Shown piece by piece: positions 1-12,366 of a DNA stretch of 64,000 bases (positions within the stretch are counted from its first letter, which is position 1; each line of letters starts with the position of its first letter). The stretch is taken from assembly GCA_019188255.1 (NCBI GenBank), contig JAETXT010000008.1, positions 1,550,001-1,614,000 of the forward strand. The letters run 5' to 3'. Position numbers and translations under genes: made by a program. Below the pieces are notes generated by a model. It was given only the letters and a program-made list of their open reading frames with translations, was not told the DNA's origin and made no database searches. This DNA is from Verticillium longisporum. Taxonomy: Eukaryota; Ascomycota; Sordariomycetes; Glomerellales; Plectosphaerellaceae.

Positions 1-1980
1 GATAAAGCTATTAGCCCTTAGATTATATAACGATATAAGTTTCCGCTTTATTCTATATAGATTATTAAGCTCGATAATTAACCCTTTATTTTCTAGTCCT
101 TTATCTATAATAAAGGCGTAATATAAACTATATCTATAGATAATATCTTCCTAGATAAATTTTATAATAGCCTTTAATATATTTACTTTGATTAAGCGGG
201 CCTTAGTATAATTAGTAAATCTATACCTAGCTTCTATTAAATAGTAATTATAAAGGTATTAGATATTAAAATAGATATAAATAAAGGGGAGGGAGTCCAT
301 AATTAGCTTAGTAAACGTTAGAGGATCGCCTCTCTATAGTCCTCTTATTATTTAATATATAGGATAAGCTTTAACTATTATTTTAACCTATTAATATATA
401 TTATCCTATTAGAAGCTAAATAAGACCTATTAATAGGTTACTTCGTATTCCTAATACCCTAACTCTTTATATACTATCGTAATTAGAGTAATCTATATAT
501 TAGAATCGTTAATAATTCTCTATAAGTAAGATTATACTTTATTAGGGCGGGTTTAAAGGAAACTATCTTTAAGGAAAACTTTTACTATTATTCTTCTAAT
601 TACCTGTCGTTACTTCTTAGTATAATTACTAAGGAACGCTCCTATTATTAGGAAGTTTATTAAATCCCTTAAAGCTTAGCTCTAGGTCTCTTTATCTAAT
701 AATAATAAGCTTAATAGTTTAATAATTATTATAAAGATATTAATATCGATAACGTTATTAATATCCCCCTCTATGGCTTTATCGTCCTAATTAGGTAGTC
801 CCGATAGTTTTCTAGAGAGTCTATCTACTATAGAGTTCTTTATCCTTAAAATATACTTAACTTTAAAGTTAAATATATAGACTTAAATAATCTAATAGAC
901 GACTATTAATCCTAGGAAGTCTATTATAGCCCTATTAAGCTATATTATAAGTATTTAAGTATCTATTTCTAAGATAAAGTAGATACTATATAAGTAATTC
1001 CTTAAATACTTTAAGGCTTTTAGGACTCCTTTAAGCTCTAGCTTCCTAGAGTCGTATTTCTACTTAGCTACGTCCTAATAGCTACTTTCGTACTTTAAGA
1101 CTATTTATCTTCTATTAACCTATTATCTTAAAACGGCTCCCTAGCCTTTAAGGCTTATATCTATATAGAGGTAGATAATCCCCCTTTTAGGGCTATAATT
1201 AATCGAGATTAAGATTAGAGAGCTTATAAATTTAGCTTTAATAATATCTATAGCTTCTTATTACGAATCTATCTAGGAGAACGGAACGTTCTTCTTTAAT
1301 AGATCTATAAGAGGGCTATACTTAATATTAAAGTAATTAATTTAAATTTAATAGAAGGTTATTAACCTTAAGAAGGATCTTAATAAAGAGATATTATTAT
1401 ATTTCGTTTATTCCTAGAGCTTAATAATCTTAGCTAGATTAGGGGAACGATTTATAGTATTATAGATATAGCCGATTATAATAGCTAATTCTTAAGCCTA
1501 TTAGCTCTTTACCTTTAAAATAGTATACTCTAAAAGCTTAATATTAATAAGGACTTTATTAATATTCTAAAAATATTCTATAATAAATTAATATACTTCT
1601 AGGATTAAGTCCTTACTTCTATAATTAATAATTAGACCTTTAATAATAATATTATCTATAAAGGTATAATAATAATAGAGGATAAGATTATAGAGGATTC
1701 TTATAATTATATATATAAATTATACTATTAAGTTAATAGCTCCCTAGGGGAGAGTATATATCCTAAATAGGCTAATAGAGGTTACGAAAGTTATTATATC
1801 CCTATTTATCTTATTAAATAGTATTTAATTATATCTATTAAAGAAATCGAGAAAGGAGATAAGCTTATATATTATAAAGTCTTTTAAGAAATCGTCCCTA
1901 TTTAGGGGTATAAAGGTATCCCTTATTATAACTCTATTAATATATATAGCTAAATTAATAAGCTTTATCTTCCTATCCTT
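1..1980 (-). mobile_element. RIP-degraded Ty3/gypsy retrotransposon pol (integrase, RNase H, RT)
   Basis: Reading the minus strand gives, from high to low coordinates, RT, RNase H and integrase, the Ty3/gypsy order. RT is at about 1980-1633: one frame with only nonsense codons explicable by CAA/CAG or TGG to TAA/TAG changes, containing KDRKIKLINLA, INRVIIRD, LDFFNRY, ITFVTSI, a LP-stop-GA block (LPQGA in family members) and the active-site block YTFIDNIIIKGL at 1668-1633, where the second catalytic Asp is now Asn. RNase H at about 1185-1130 shows YIDISLKG-stop-GAVL (family DASLKGWGAVL). The integrase core at about 240-1 shows EARYRFTNYTKARL and DKGLENKGL and runs off the left edge. The element is non-functional. 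LTRs were not identified. Family assignment is an observation by eye against remembered conserved blocks of fungal gypsy elements. Confidence 0.85.
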
Positions 1981-2867
1981 CTTTTAAATTAGAAATTAAG
2001 GGTTCTTATAAGAAATATAGCTTTCCTTAATAACCCCTCTCTTAAAGTATTCCTTTAATATTTCGATAATTAACTTCTTAAAGGCCTTCGGAATTAGGAT
2101 ACCCTTTATTTACTAAGCCTTATAAAAGATCGTCTTTATCTTCTATAAAGGAGTAATATTATAATTAAAGCTCCTATATTTAGTAAAGTCCTAAGCTAAT
2201 ATAGCTTCCCTATTTAGGAGGATTTACTCTAATATATCCTATTCCCTTAATTAGAGATATTTATAGGAATCTATAATATCCTATAATCTCTAGATTATAA
2301 GCTTTAATTATAGTTTAATATCTAAGAACTTTAATATAATTAGGCCTTTAAAAGGGCTTTTATTAATTATATATTATTCTAGTAGGATAATAACTAGCTT
2401 CTTAACTTTCTAGAGGGGGTTACCTTTAAATATATTATTATTAAATAGTTTATTATCGATTAGGTTTATTTTATTAGCTTTCCTTTTATATATAATATAG
2501 ATTTTCTTAATATTCCTTAAAGGCTATATAATCGAAGAAGCTTTCTAGGTTTATTATTCCTTAGCTTTAAGAGTATAAAGTATATTAGCTTAATCGATAT
2601 CCTATTATACCTTCTATTTAATTAAAGTAATATATATTAAATTAAAGAATACCTTTCCTAATAATTCCTTATATATATTATAATAGGTATAGCTTATTCC
2701 CCGATTACTAATCTAAATAATAGCTCTCTTAATTAAGGGAATAATAGAGGTAATTTCTAAAGAAAGGGCTTTATTAATAATATAAATTACTTAAGCCTTT
2801 AAAAGTATCCCTAGAATAGAGTCCCCTTTATTTATATTAGTAGGTTTATAGGAGGGCGTTTAATTAA

Positions 2868-2923
2868 GCGAACTATCTAGTTCCTAGCTATTCGAGCGAA
2901 CTATCTAGTTCCTAGCTATTCGA
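2868..2923. repeat. 28-bp direct repeat, two copies
   Basis: The 28-bp unit beginning GCGAACTATCTAGTTCCTAG occurs twice head to tail (2868-2895 and 2896-2923) inside the RIP block. It is a local duplication without evident function. Confidence 0.85.
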
Positions 2924-5900
2924 ATATAATTCTCGAACGTCTCCTTAATATCTCCCTTTAATAATAGCTAGAATATTATTATCGCTTAAGCCCCTTTAAT
3001 TATCGCTTTTACTTTTATTATTACTCTAATTAATTTATAATATCTATATCTTTTTAAGCGAGAAGTCTAAATAGACGTCCTTTAAGGTTTCCTTCTTAAA
3101 GGGTCTAATATAGTTAATTAGGACTATAATCCTTAAGCCTCTAAATATAAAATTAATATATACTTAGTCTTCGATATAATTAAATATTATTTATATCTTA
3201 GTAAAGAATAGCCCTTTTAATAGTATATTAAGTATATAGTCCTTAGCTATTATAACTTAGAGGATAATAGGCTATTAATATTTATCGACTTATAGGTTTT
3301 TAAATATATAGCTAATTACCCCTCTCGATTCCCCTAATATAATTAACTATATTTTAATAATTAATTTATAAACCCTATAGGAGAGGTTAAAGACGTTTAT
3401 AATATTTTTAGAAACGATATTAAATTATACCCTTAAATCGATTACTATAAAGATATATATCTTAAATACTTTAAATAAATCTATCCTAATTAAACTAATA
3501 AATAGGGTCCATTATTATATAATAATAACTAAAAATATATTAAGGTCTTCGAGCTCTTAGATTATAAGCTCCTTCTTTTATATTATAAAGGGTCCAATAT
3601 TAAAGATAATACTTATATTAGCTTAATTAGGCTTTATAGATAATCTTATTATAAAGTTAACCCTTTTTCTCTTTAAGGGTTATATATTATTATAGAATAA
3701 ATAAGGGATTTTAAAGTATATTATCGGGAGCTATCTATATTCTAAGTCTATCCTTAAGATATACTCCTACTTAATCTTCTAAAGCTTAAGGTCTATAATA
3801 ATAAAATAATCGTAAAGGACTTTATACTCTTATTATTAGAACTATTTAATAAGCTTTTCTCGAATAGCTATTATTAATCCTTATACCCTTTTAATATTAC
3901 CTAGTAAGGGGCCCTCGTAGCTATTAATCGTACTTATTACCCTAATCTCCTTATATACTAGCTCTAAGGTTAGAAGAGGGTTAGTCTCTTAAAAGCGAGC
4001 CTCTTTATCGTATCTAGTAAATATAAGGAAAACTCTCCTTTAGGTTTTACTAATTATATCTTTATATATCCTATTCTTAAAGTTAAGAAGTCCTCTAAGG
4101 TACTAGCTTATAAGGTTAACCTAGCTATAGGTTAAGCTTCTAGCCTAGGGGTTCTATAGCGTATTCCTCGTCTTCTAGTAGATATTAGAGAATAGGAATA
4201 GAGTAATTAGGTTAAGGGTCCGTCCTTTAAGCTCTTTTTATATTTAGGAGGCTAAGGGCCGGCCTATTATAATTACTTATTTAAAGATACTATACTAATT
4301 AGGGTAACTTTAGTTCTAGCCCTCGATTATAGATTATAATAGTATTAATTCCTAATCGTCTCCTTTACCGATATAGTAATATAGTATTATAAACTTAATT
4401 AGCTAAGCCTCGAAGTTAGCTCTTTATAATATATAGTCCTTTAGGTAATAGAGACCTCTATAATAGGTATAAGACCTATATATTAGGGGAGGGGGGTATA
4501 GGTCTCTATATTAGTATTAGTTCGTAAATCGGTCGTCCTCCTCTAAATAGGGGTATTATTATTATTATTAGCTTAATTAGGAGGCCTATAGCTATTAATA
4601 GCTATTATATTATTATTATATCTATTAATAATAACTTTATTAATATTTACTCTATTAATATAAGCCTTATCCTTATAACTTTAAACCTATAATATAGGCT
4701 ACCTTATTAAATTAATTAAAGGTTCTTAAAAGAATTATAATAAGAAGGTCTAGCTTAATTACTAAGTTTATAATCTAGAGCGCTAATAAATAAGTAATTA
4801 GCCTATTTCCTCTATTAACCTTTATAGCTATTAAGTTCTCCTTCGAAGTAGTCCCTAGGAGTTCTTAAATAGCTATTAAGGTCCTTAAACGAGACTCTTA
4901 TATTTCTATCTTATATTCTACGATTAAGGCTTAGAATTAGATTATTAAATTATTAAGCTCGGAATCCTTTATTTATATCCTCTATATAAAGGTTATTAAT
5001 AAGGGTTTTATAAACTTCTTAATATTATTATTATTCTAATTAAAATAGTTTAATATTATTTTAAATTTCTAAATATCTCTTTTCTCCTTTTCTAAGTATT
5101 TAATTATATCCTAGAGCTTATCGAATATTCATCGATTAAAGAGGTTTCTAACCTTAATACTATAGCTATTAGCGATTTTCGTAAATATCTTAGCTTTAAT
5201 TATCCTATAATTAATATTAATTAATTTATTATTAAATAAGGGGTTAAGCTTCTATTTCCTTATTATAGCTATAAATTTTAATATTAATTAATAGGCTTTA
5301 TTAAATTATTTTAAATCCTTAAATAACTATTTATAATTATATAGTATTCTAATCTAAGTAATAGGGTTCTTATTATTATTAGAAAACTAATCTCGCTTCT
5401 TCTTAATATATTATATAGTTTTAATAAACGTTATTCCCTTAGTTTATATTATCTTTATAAATAGCTTAATAAAGTATCTATTATCTTTATCGATATAGAT
5501 AATAATATTCGTAATCTTTTCTTTCTCCTTAAGGCTAGCTAAGCGATAAATATCCTTATAATCGATTAGGAACTCCTAGAAGTTATCCCCTATAAACTTA
5601 AGAATATTACTAGACCCTAGTATTAATATTATTATTAATCCTTTATTATTTACTCCCTTCTTAAAGATATTCTTAAAGATTAGCTTAAGCTAATTAAAGG
5701 AAAGGCCTTAAATCGGAACGTTCTATACCTCTAAGGCGGGATAGTAATTAATTATATTCTTATAAATTACTATTCTAGGCTAAGGAGGTTAAATATTCTT
5801 ATAAATTATTAGGAAAATAGGTCTTAGAGATTAATCGTTATTAAGAAATAGTCTAATTCTATTATTATCGTTATTATCGAGGTAGAGAGGGTTAGAAATA

Positions 5901-6300
5901 AGTAAAGATTTATTATTATTATAAGAATACTCCCTATAAATAATAAAAGCCCCTTTTTATAAGTAGATTTAGGTATTAGCTATAATAGATATAAATTATT
6001 CCCCTAATTAATTATTATAAGGGTCTTAAGGCTAGGTTATTTACTTTTACTTTCTTTAATTATTAATTATAGCTAATTATTTATTATTATTTCTTATTAT
6101 TTATAGTTTTATATATATTAATTTTTATTAAGGAAGAAAAAAAAGGGGTTATAGAGGAAGGAAGTCGAGGTTTTCCTTTAAGGAAATCGAGTTACTTTAT
6201 ATAAAGTCCGATATAGCCTCCCCTATATTAATATTATATAATCTATTATAGTATCCTAATATTATAATTAGGGAAACATAATTATTATAGGTTCTATATA

Positions 6301-6550
6301 TTATATATATAGCTAATTAGCTATATATATTATTCGTATATAAAGCTCGTCTACTATTTATATTATTTATATTATATATATAGCTAATCGGCTATATATA
6401 TTATTTATATATAAAGCTTATCTATTACTTATATTATTTATATTATATATATAGCTAGTTAGCTATATATATTATTTATATATAAGGCTCGTCTATTATT
6501 TATATTATTTATATTATATATATAGCTAATTAGCTATATATATTATTCGT
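6301..6550. repeat. 71-bp tandem repeat array with palindromic core
   Basis: The core AGCTAATTAGCT (variants AGCTAATCGGCT, AGCTAGTTAGCT) recurs at 6311, 6382, 6453 and 6524, an exact 71-bp period. Each core sits in a longer palindrome of ATATAT arms. Units differ by single transitions, so duplication preceded or accompanied RIP. This could be an LTR or subterminal repeat of the degraded element. Confidence 0.9.
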
Positions 6551-7904
6551 AAGTTTTATATATTTATAAAGTTATAATATTAGTTTAATAATTAGCTACT
6601 TTTAAATTAAGCGAAATAAGATAACTTCCTTTCTTCCCCTAATTAATAGAACCTAAAACTAAAGCTTATTATATTATTAGATTCTATTTAGTCGGTAATA
6701 AGTAGAAGTTTTATAGGCTTCCTTATACCCTTCTAGACTAGTAACCTCGTCTATTACCCTAATCGGTCTATCGTTATTATCTAATTATACTTATTAGCTT
6801 ATCTATTCTATTCTATAACCCTATTTACTTCTCTTATAATAGTATTTATCTAATAATCTAGCCGCTATTCTCTATTTAAGTCTTTTTAATAAGTCCTTTA
6901 TATTAAGATTAAATCTAACCTCGTTTAAGGGGTCTAATTAGGCTAATAGACTATATTAATAGTATATAAGAGAGATAATCTACCTCGGAGCATTAATTAA
7001 AGTAGGGCCTATAATAACCTCGATTAATTAAAGTAATAGAATAATCGCTTAAGAAAAAGATAAATCCTTAAATATATAATATAGGATTAATAATCTATAT
7101 CCCTTAGGGGTCCTTATAATAAGTCTAGCTAATATCCGTTTCCCTAATTAGCTACTCCTTATTATCTTATTACTAAGCTATACCTTTCTACCCTACCTAG
7201 TTTTACTATTAAAGATATTAAAGGGCTAGTTTATCGTTACGATAAATATAAGAATAAGCTCTTCTACTTAATCTATCGAAGACTTATATATTATAATACG
7301 CTATAGCGTTAACTCTAAAGTACTTAAAGAATCTTCCTCTATCTATTTACTTAAGGATTCGAATACCCTATACTTCTTCTATAGATAAATTATTATAGAG
7401 GTTATTAAGGTAGCCTTAAAGAGCTAAACATTATAAGTCTTATTATATCATTAATAGAGCTAGAAGCTTAGCCTAATCGTATCTCCTTCGAGGGCCTCTA
7501 TAATAAAGAGCCTATAAGTATATATCTAGCTTCTACGATCCTTTACTCCTTTATATATAATATATAACGTAAGGGTAAAGCGATAGCGACGCTAGGTCGT
7601 AATAGGGAAGGGGTAGGAATCTACTACCTTATTTAATTATAAAGTCTCTAATAATTATAACGATATCGTTAGAACTATAATCGAATTAAAGATTATAAGG
7701 GATATATTAAGGGTTCTTAAAGTTAGCGGGTTAATATTCGGAAAGTAGAGGTTATAGAGTAGCTATAGGAGGGATTAAAGTAATATTACGAATAGAGGGC
7801 TAGAGGGTTTAGAACTATATTATATATCTACGTAATATTTTAAAAGATAGGATTAATTAGCTATAAAGCCTTCTTAATATTGCTATTAGAGCGCTCTTAA
7901 TATA

Positions 7905-7980
7905 ATAAGATTATATAATCTAGTAATATAATATCTAGCATTTATAGTAGAAGGTATAAGTTCGAATCCTACCCTAGTTA
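7905..7980 (+). other. tRNA-like relic (RIP-mutated)
   Basis: The stretch contains AGTTCGAATCCTACC, matching a T-arm/B-box core, preceded about 40 bases upstream by TCTAGTAATATAAT, which resembles a D-arm TCTAGTGGTATAAT with G to A changes. The 5' half of the T stem (ATAAG) would pair with CCTAC if two Gs were restored. Acceptor and anticodon stems do not fold convincingly, so this is at best a mutated tRNA or tRNA-derived SINE. Confidence 0.3.
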
Positions 7981-8194
7981 CTATTATATACGAACGTAAA
8001 GCTTAAGTTAGCTTTAAGTTAATAAATAACTCCTCTTTTTAGTTATATAATATACTAGAATATAGAAATCCCGAGATTTATATATAACTTAATAGTATTT
8101 AAATAGTTAATTAATCCGTATAGGGTTATTTAACTATTTAAATCGTGAAATTAGAGTAATTTGATTAATTATTTAACTATTTAAATTGATAGAA

Positions 8195-9314
8195 TTGAAT
8201 TGACGGCAGCGCTGCCGCTAGCTCGAGTGGTGGTCGTGCGTGGGGGCATCTCTTTTCAAGCACAGTGATGGGCTGAAGATTGAATCCCTGGGTATGATAA
8301 CTTGGCTGAGGACGATGGTTTCGTATTCTGCAGCAATCATTATCCCGCAACCGTGACCCAAATCAGAATCGCCAACAAGGGCCGTCGAGGCTAGGCGGGT
8401 TCATGTATAGACCGAGGCGAAACTCTCGTCTGTCGGGATTGAAAGGATCAGAACTAGTCAAAAACAAAACGATCGACATGACTTGGCTGAAAAAAAGGCC
8501 GGTGGCAACGAGGCTGGCCGGCTGAAGAGATATGCCGGCTCATTTCCATCAAGGTCGACTCGTATGGGGGCCACAACAAGGGAGGGGGCGAGGCCCGTTA
8601 TGAGGAGTTTTCTCCCAACCGCCGACAGTGACCAGAGGCAGAATGACGACAAGCTAAACTGAGCAGAAGTCGGCATCGGTGTGGTGGTTGGTGGATGCAC
8701 CATGTCCGAATGCGGGAAGAAACCCTCCATCCTCCATCTCGTGAGGACCCTGATGGCCGGATGGGGACACGGCCTGGAGCCACTGCCAAGACCACGCACC
8801 CACTCCAGCTTGAGGGCCCTGAGTAGTCAATCCTGGTCGATTTGGCAGCTGAGTTGAACGGGTGGCAAGGTAGCAATGCCTTGATTCGAAGCATGAGGCA
8901 GCATATGGGCTAATGGGACCCGGGTGGGCTCATCTGTGCAACCAGGCATTTACTTGCTCAGGTCTTAATTCCAATGTCTCTGTCCCGGAACGGGGCCGAC
9001 GTACATCGCATCGGGGAATCCAGGCGCTTCGTTCTGGCGCCAAGCGACACGCCCGCATTCTGACTGCAAGGTCTCATCCTGGTACAAGGCGTTGGCACCA
9101 CTCTCAGTATGGCCCGGCGCCGTCGAGCCACAGCTCGTGGCACAAGCGTACCTTGAATATAAAGCTCTGGCGCACTCAGCAACTCTTCTGCCCGACTCTC
9201 ATCCTCCTCACCTTCACATTCGTTTCCCACCGAAGAGTCTGCATTCGCTTGGACCTGTACAATCAATCCACAACAGCCCATTCCACCTCACACTGATACC
9301 CTACCACCATCAAA
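8195..9314. other. Intergenic region upstream of His-rich gene
   Basis: Normal-composition DNA of 1.1 kb beginning at the sharp AT-block boundary. No frame here looks like a gene. It should carry the promoter of the 9315 gene; a zinc-response-like motif at 9150-9160 and pyrimidine-rich leader sequence just before the ATG are the only features I can point to. Confidence 0.6.
9150..9160 (+). promoter_or_regulatory. Weak zinc-response-like element
   Basis: ACCTTGAATAT matches 9 of 11 positions of the Zap1/ZafA-type consensus ACCTTNAAGGT, 155 bp before the ATG of the His-rich protein gene. Weak alone; noted because the neighbour is a ZIP transporter. Confidence 0.25.
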
Positions 9315-9998
9315 ATGAAGGCTGCTCAGATCCTCGCCCTCATGGGCCTTGCTTCCGTCTCGGTTGCTCAGTCCCTGCCCCCCGCGCCCACCGAGTCCGT
9401 CGGTTGCGAGCCCCACGGCGACCACTGGTGAGTTTGTTCCATCCTCACAACAATTGTCTCACACGAGATGCTGACTTTCGCCAGGCACTGCGAGGGCCCT
9501 GCCCCCACTGATGCTGCCGTCGACTCGGCCGTCGCCTCTTCCGCCGCCGCCGTCACCACCACCACCGCCGCCGCCGAGGACCACGACCACGATCACGACC
9601 ATGATCACGACCACGACCACGAGTCTCACGGCTCCGAGTCTCTCCACCCCTCGCTCCCTCCCTCTCCCACGGCCTCCACCGGCTGCGAGCCCCACGGCGA
9701 CCGCTGGCACTGCGAGGCCGCTGTCGAGACGGGCGCCCAGGTGACCACCTCCGCCTCGGCTTCCGTCCACCCCGACCTCCCCCCTGCGCCCACCCAGTCC
9801 GTCGGCTGCGAGCCCCACGGCGACCACTGGCACTGCGAGGGCCCTGCCCCTGCTTCCAACGCCACCACCTCGTCCGCCGGCACCACTGGTGACGAGGCTG
9901 CCGCGTCCTCCACTCCCTCCGACGTCACCGAGGCTGGTGCCGCCAACGTCGCCGTCGGCATGGGTGCCGTCGCTGTCGCCGCCCTGCTCGCCCTGTAA
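9315..9998 (+). CDS. Secreted, histidine-rich, probably GPI-anchored protein with three C-x2-H-x5-C modules
   Basis: Two exons (9315-9427, 9485-9998; phase-2 intron) encode 208 aa. Residues 1-18 are a signal peptide. Three modules CEPHGDHWHC, CEPHGDRWHC and CEPHGDHWHC are separated by Ser/Thr/Pro/Ala-rich linkers; after the first comes a run of seven Asp-His dipeptides (about residues 70-83). The C-terminus is Ser/Thr-rich and ends in a hydrophobic tail (VGMGAVAVAALLAL) as in GPI-anchored wall proteins. Cys/His spacing and the His run suggest extracellular Zn or other divalent metal binding; that is inference. It lies 2.4 kb upstream of, and in the same direction as, a ZIP zinc transporter whose ectodomain carries the same module, recalling the Pra1-Zrt1 and Aspf2-ZrfC pairings of other fungi, although the sequence is not Pra1-like. 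The first ATG after an AACAC/CAAA-type leader is used. Confidence 0.85.
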
Positions 9999-12366
9999 GC
10001 GGAAGACGAGGGACTGGTGTGTTTTGTCTATTGATTTTGGTCTGCAAAATAATGCAAATCGTGCAGCATGTAATGCGATGGGAATGAAAAAATGAGCCGA
10101 GGCTCTGGGGCAACGTTTATCTTCTTCTTTTCTGTAGGTCGAGATTTGTGTTGCCTTTTCTCTCTGTGAAGGCATTCTCGGCCTGTACATTACGGATCAA
10201 CCGAATATTAGAACCATAGAATGGATTGGGCGTGGCCCTTGCATAAACATGTCACGAGGCCGTGTGGTGACGATGATGAGCTGTGAGCTCAGCCTCCTAC
10301 ATCACAAGCTGATATGGTGTGTTTGATCCACGCGACAGTACGAAGCAGCGAGTATGCCAGCAGGGACCTTTGCAAACACGAGCAAGGCTCAAGAACATGC
10401 AGAGCAAGGCTATAGAACATGCACAGCAAATGTGGTTTCTATAGACGCAATAGAGTATAGCCTTGCGATCAAAGCGTGTCCTCAATACCCTCACCCACGC
10501 TCATTTGCTGCAGACAGTGCCAACATGAAGAGCACCAGCCACAACCGCGTGGCTTCGGTTGACACGGCATCGTGTGACAGGGCACGAGCCGGAAGAATAC
10601 ATGGCGAGTTAGGCTTCAGGATAAGCTTAAAAGTAGGGCACAACTCTGTTTGAGACATACTTTTGGTTCGATTCGCGAAAAAGGTGTCTCTCTGTTTGCC
10701 TGCCTCCTCATCGGTTCTCAGGACCAGCCACGGCCAGGCCACAGGCCAAGCGAAAGCGGCCTCTGCCCGACTTCATGGACAGGCCTCGTGGTCAACCAAC
10801 ACCCATCTTGGTCAAGCAGGTCTCCGCGGCACACAGCACTGGCCGTCCTTCGTCGCAAGCGAGAGGGCAAGAGGGTCAGAAGGCGGTGGAGGAGGTGAGG
10901 TCGAATGTGGGGGTTGTGAGACTAGCGCGGCCATCAAGGTTCTCGGAGGGCGAAGCGGGATTTAAGCTTGGCGGGCAGGAGTGGAGCCGCCGTGTGTTGG
11001 CTGCTCTTGCCGGATCCATCCATCTAGAGTTAAGGTTAAGGTCAGTGGCATCTGTTGGCTTCACAGTGCCGCATTTGCACGACCTCATGAGATGGGATGA
11101 GTTTGGAATGGCGGTACTACTGACTGCCTGTATCCATGGACAGAACCCTCGGCCACACTGTGGCCCAAGGCACCTGACCTCAGATTCTGAACTGATGCCA
11201 CCCCCAAGCGCAGGAAGTCAGCACCATGACGCGCTTGCCATTTGCGCGCAAGAGGCTGGAAGTGGAACCTGCCAAGAGAAAAGGTAGGCCATCCGGGTCC
11301 TCACCCACGTCCAGATGGGCAACAGCGACCGACGAAAGTGGGATGTGGATCCAGATCATGGCCATCAAGGTTGCCCCCCAGGCCCTCAACTCGAGATGCG
11401 CACACACTGACCTTTGGCTTTTGCTGCCTTGTCATCTTGTTTTTTTTTCCCGCTGTTCTGGAAAACCCGGCGCCTTGGCACCATCCATCGCGGACTCGAG
11501 GCCGTCGGCCACATGCTGCGTGTCACCGCACCGCACCACCACCGTAGCCCGCCCCGGCTCAATGGCAAACTCCGGCCTCTCTCCTCTGTCTCTTCTCTCT
11601 TTCTCTTCTCCAGCTCACAGTCCCAGGTGCCAGACCGACAACGTGCCTCGACGTCCACCGACAGGACCCTAGACTAGACCCTGACCCTAGACAGTCACTC
11701 CCACGCGCACCGCCGTCGACTCACCTCCTCTACCCCTTGTCCCTGGCAACGGTCTTTCCGATTCTGTCACTCGACCAGCTTCGAATCCGTCCTGCCTCGA
11801 TCTCGCTTCTTCCCTCGCACGAAAGCACCGAGGCCTCGAGACAGCCAAGCTCACCCGTCTCCCCGCCCGCCCGCCGCCGCCGGCACCCAACCCGTTGATC
11901 AGTCTTTCTATCCATCCTTCAAGCATCACTCCGCCCCAGCCTTGCTTGCCCTGGCCCCTCCTTTCCGTTGACGTTGGTCCCTCATCCCTCATCCCGCGTC
12001 GACAACCGGTATCCATCAGGCCCATTGAACCCTCAAGGTGTTGGCGCCGTGGGAAACTCGACCATTGACTGTCCGGTCCTGGAAAGAAAACCCTGCCAAC
12101 CATCATCGTCCCGCTGACGGAGGACTCGCCGCTTGGGACAACCTACTAAAGGATCCTCGCACCAGCTGAATCGCGCCTTACACTTTGCATCATCATCCGC
12201 ACCTGCATTGCCCGACTGCAGACCGCCTGCCATTTCACGTGGAACACTGACCGCTTTGCCTCGCACCTCGTCGTGAGAGCTCAGTCATCCCGTGTCTCTC
12301 GGTTCCCTATCTTATCTCCTCCTTCACTCTCCTCCTCCTCTTCTGCCTGTGCCCATTCTTGACGCC
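9999..12366. other. Intergenic region and long CT-rich leader of ZIP gene
   Basis: 2.4 kb without a convincing gene. The first few hundred bases are the 3' UTR of the His-rich gene. From about 11400 to 12366 the plus strand is strongly C/T-rich, typical of a fungal promoter and 5' leader. Two identical 13-bp motifs GGCCATCAAGGTT (10929-10941, 11360-11372) and a near-consensus zinc-response element (12029-12039) lie here. Confidence 0.6.
12029..12039 (+). promoter_or_regulatory. Candidate zinc-response element upstream of ZIP gene
   Basis: ACCCTCAAGGT matches 10 of 11 positions of the palindromic Zap1/ZafA consensus ACCTTNAAGGT, 328 bp before the ZIP start codon. Two further half-matching motifs GGCCATCAAGGTT sit at 10929 and 11360. 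Binding is inferred from similarity only. Confidence 0.4.

Larger units (their letters stand above)
1981..8190. other. AT-rich RIP block, mostly unassigned repeat DNA
   Basis: This stretch has almost no CA or TG dinucleotides while CG, CC and CT remain common, so it is RIP-mutated repeat DNA like the neighbouring retrotransposon. No open frame survives. The minus strand around 5620-5350 reads as a Lys/Asp-rich gag-like segment (EFLIDYKDIYRL, ASLKEKEKITN), so the gypsy element may extend to about 6.1 kb, but I could not place protease, zinc knuckle or LTR. The block ends abruptly near 8190-8200, where normal base composition begins. A tRNA-like relic and tandem repeats inside it are listed separately. 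Confidence 0.75.

Noticed and set aside
2860..2925. CRISPR-like repeat pair
   Set aside because: Only two adjacent 28-bp copies with no spacer, in a eukaryotic RIP region.
9459..10190. Minus-strand 243-codon frame rich in Gly/Val
   Set aside because: Antisense shadow of the His-rich protein gene; codon pattern and splice sites support the plus strand.
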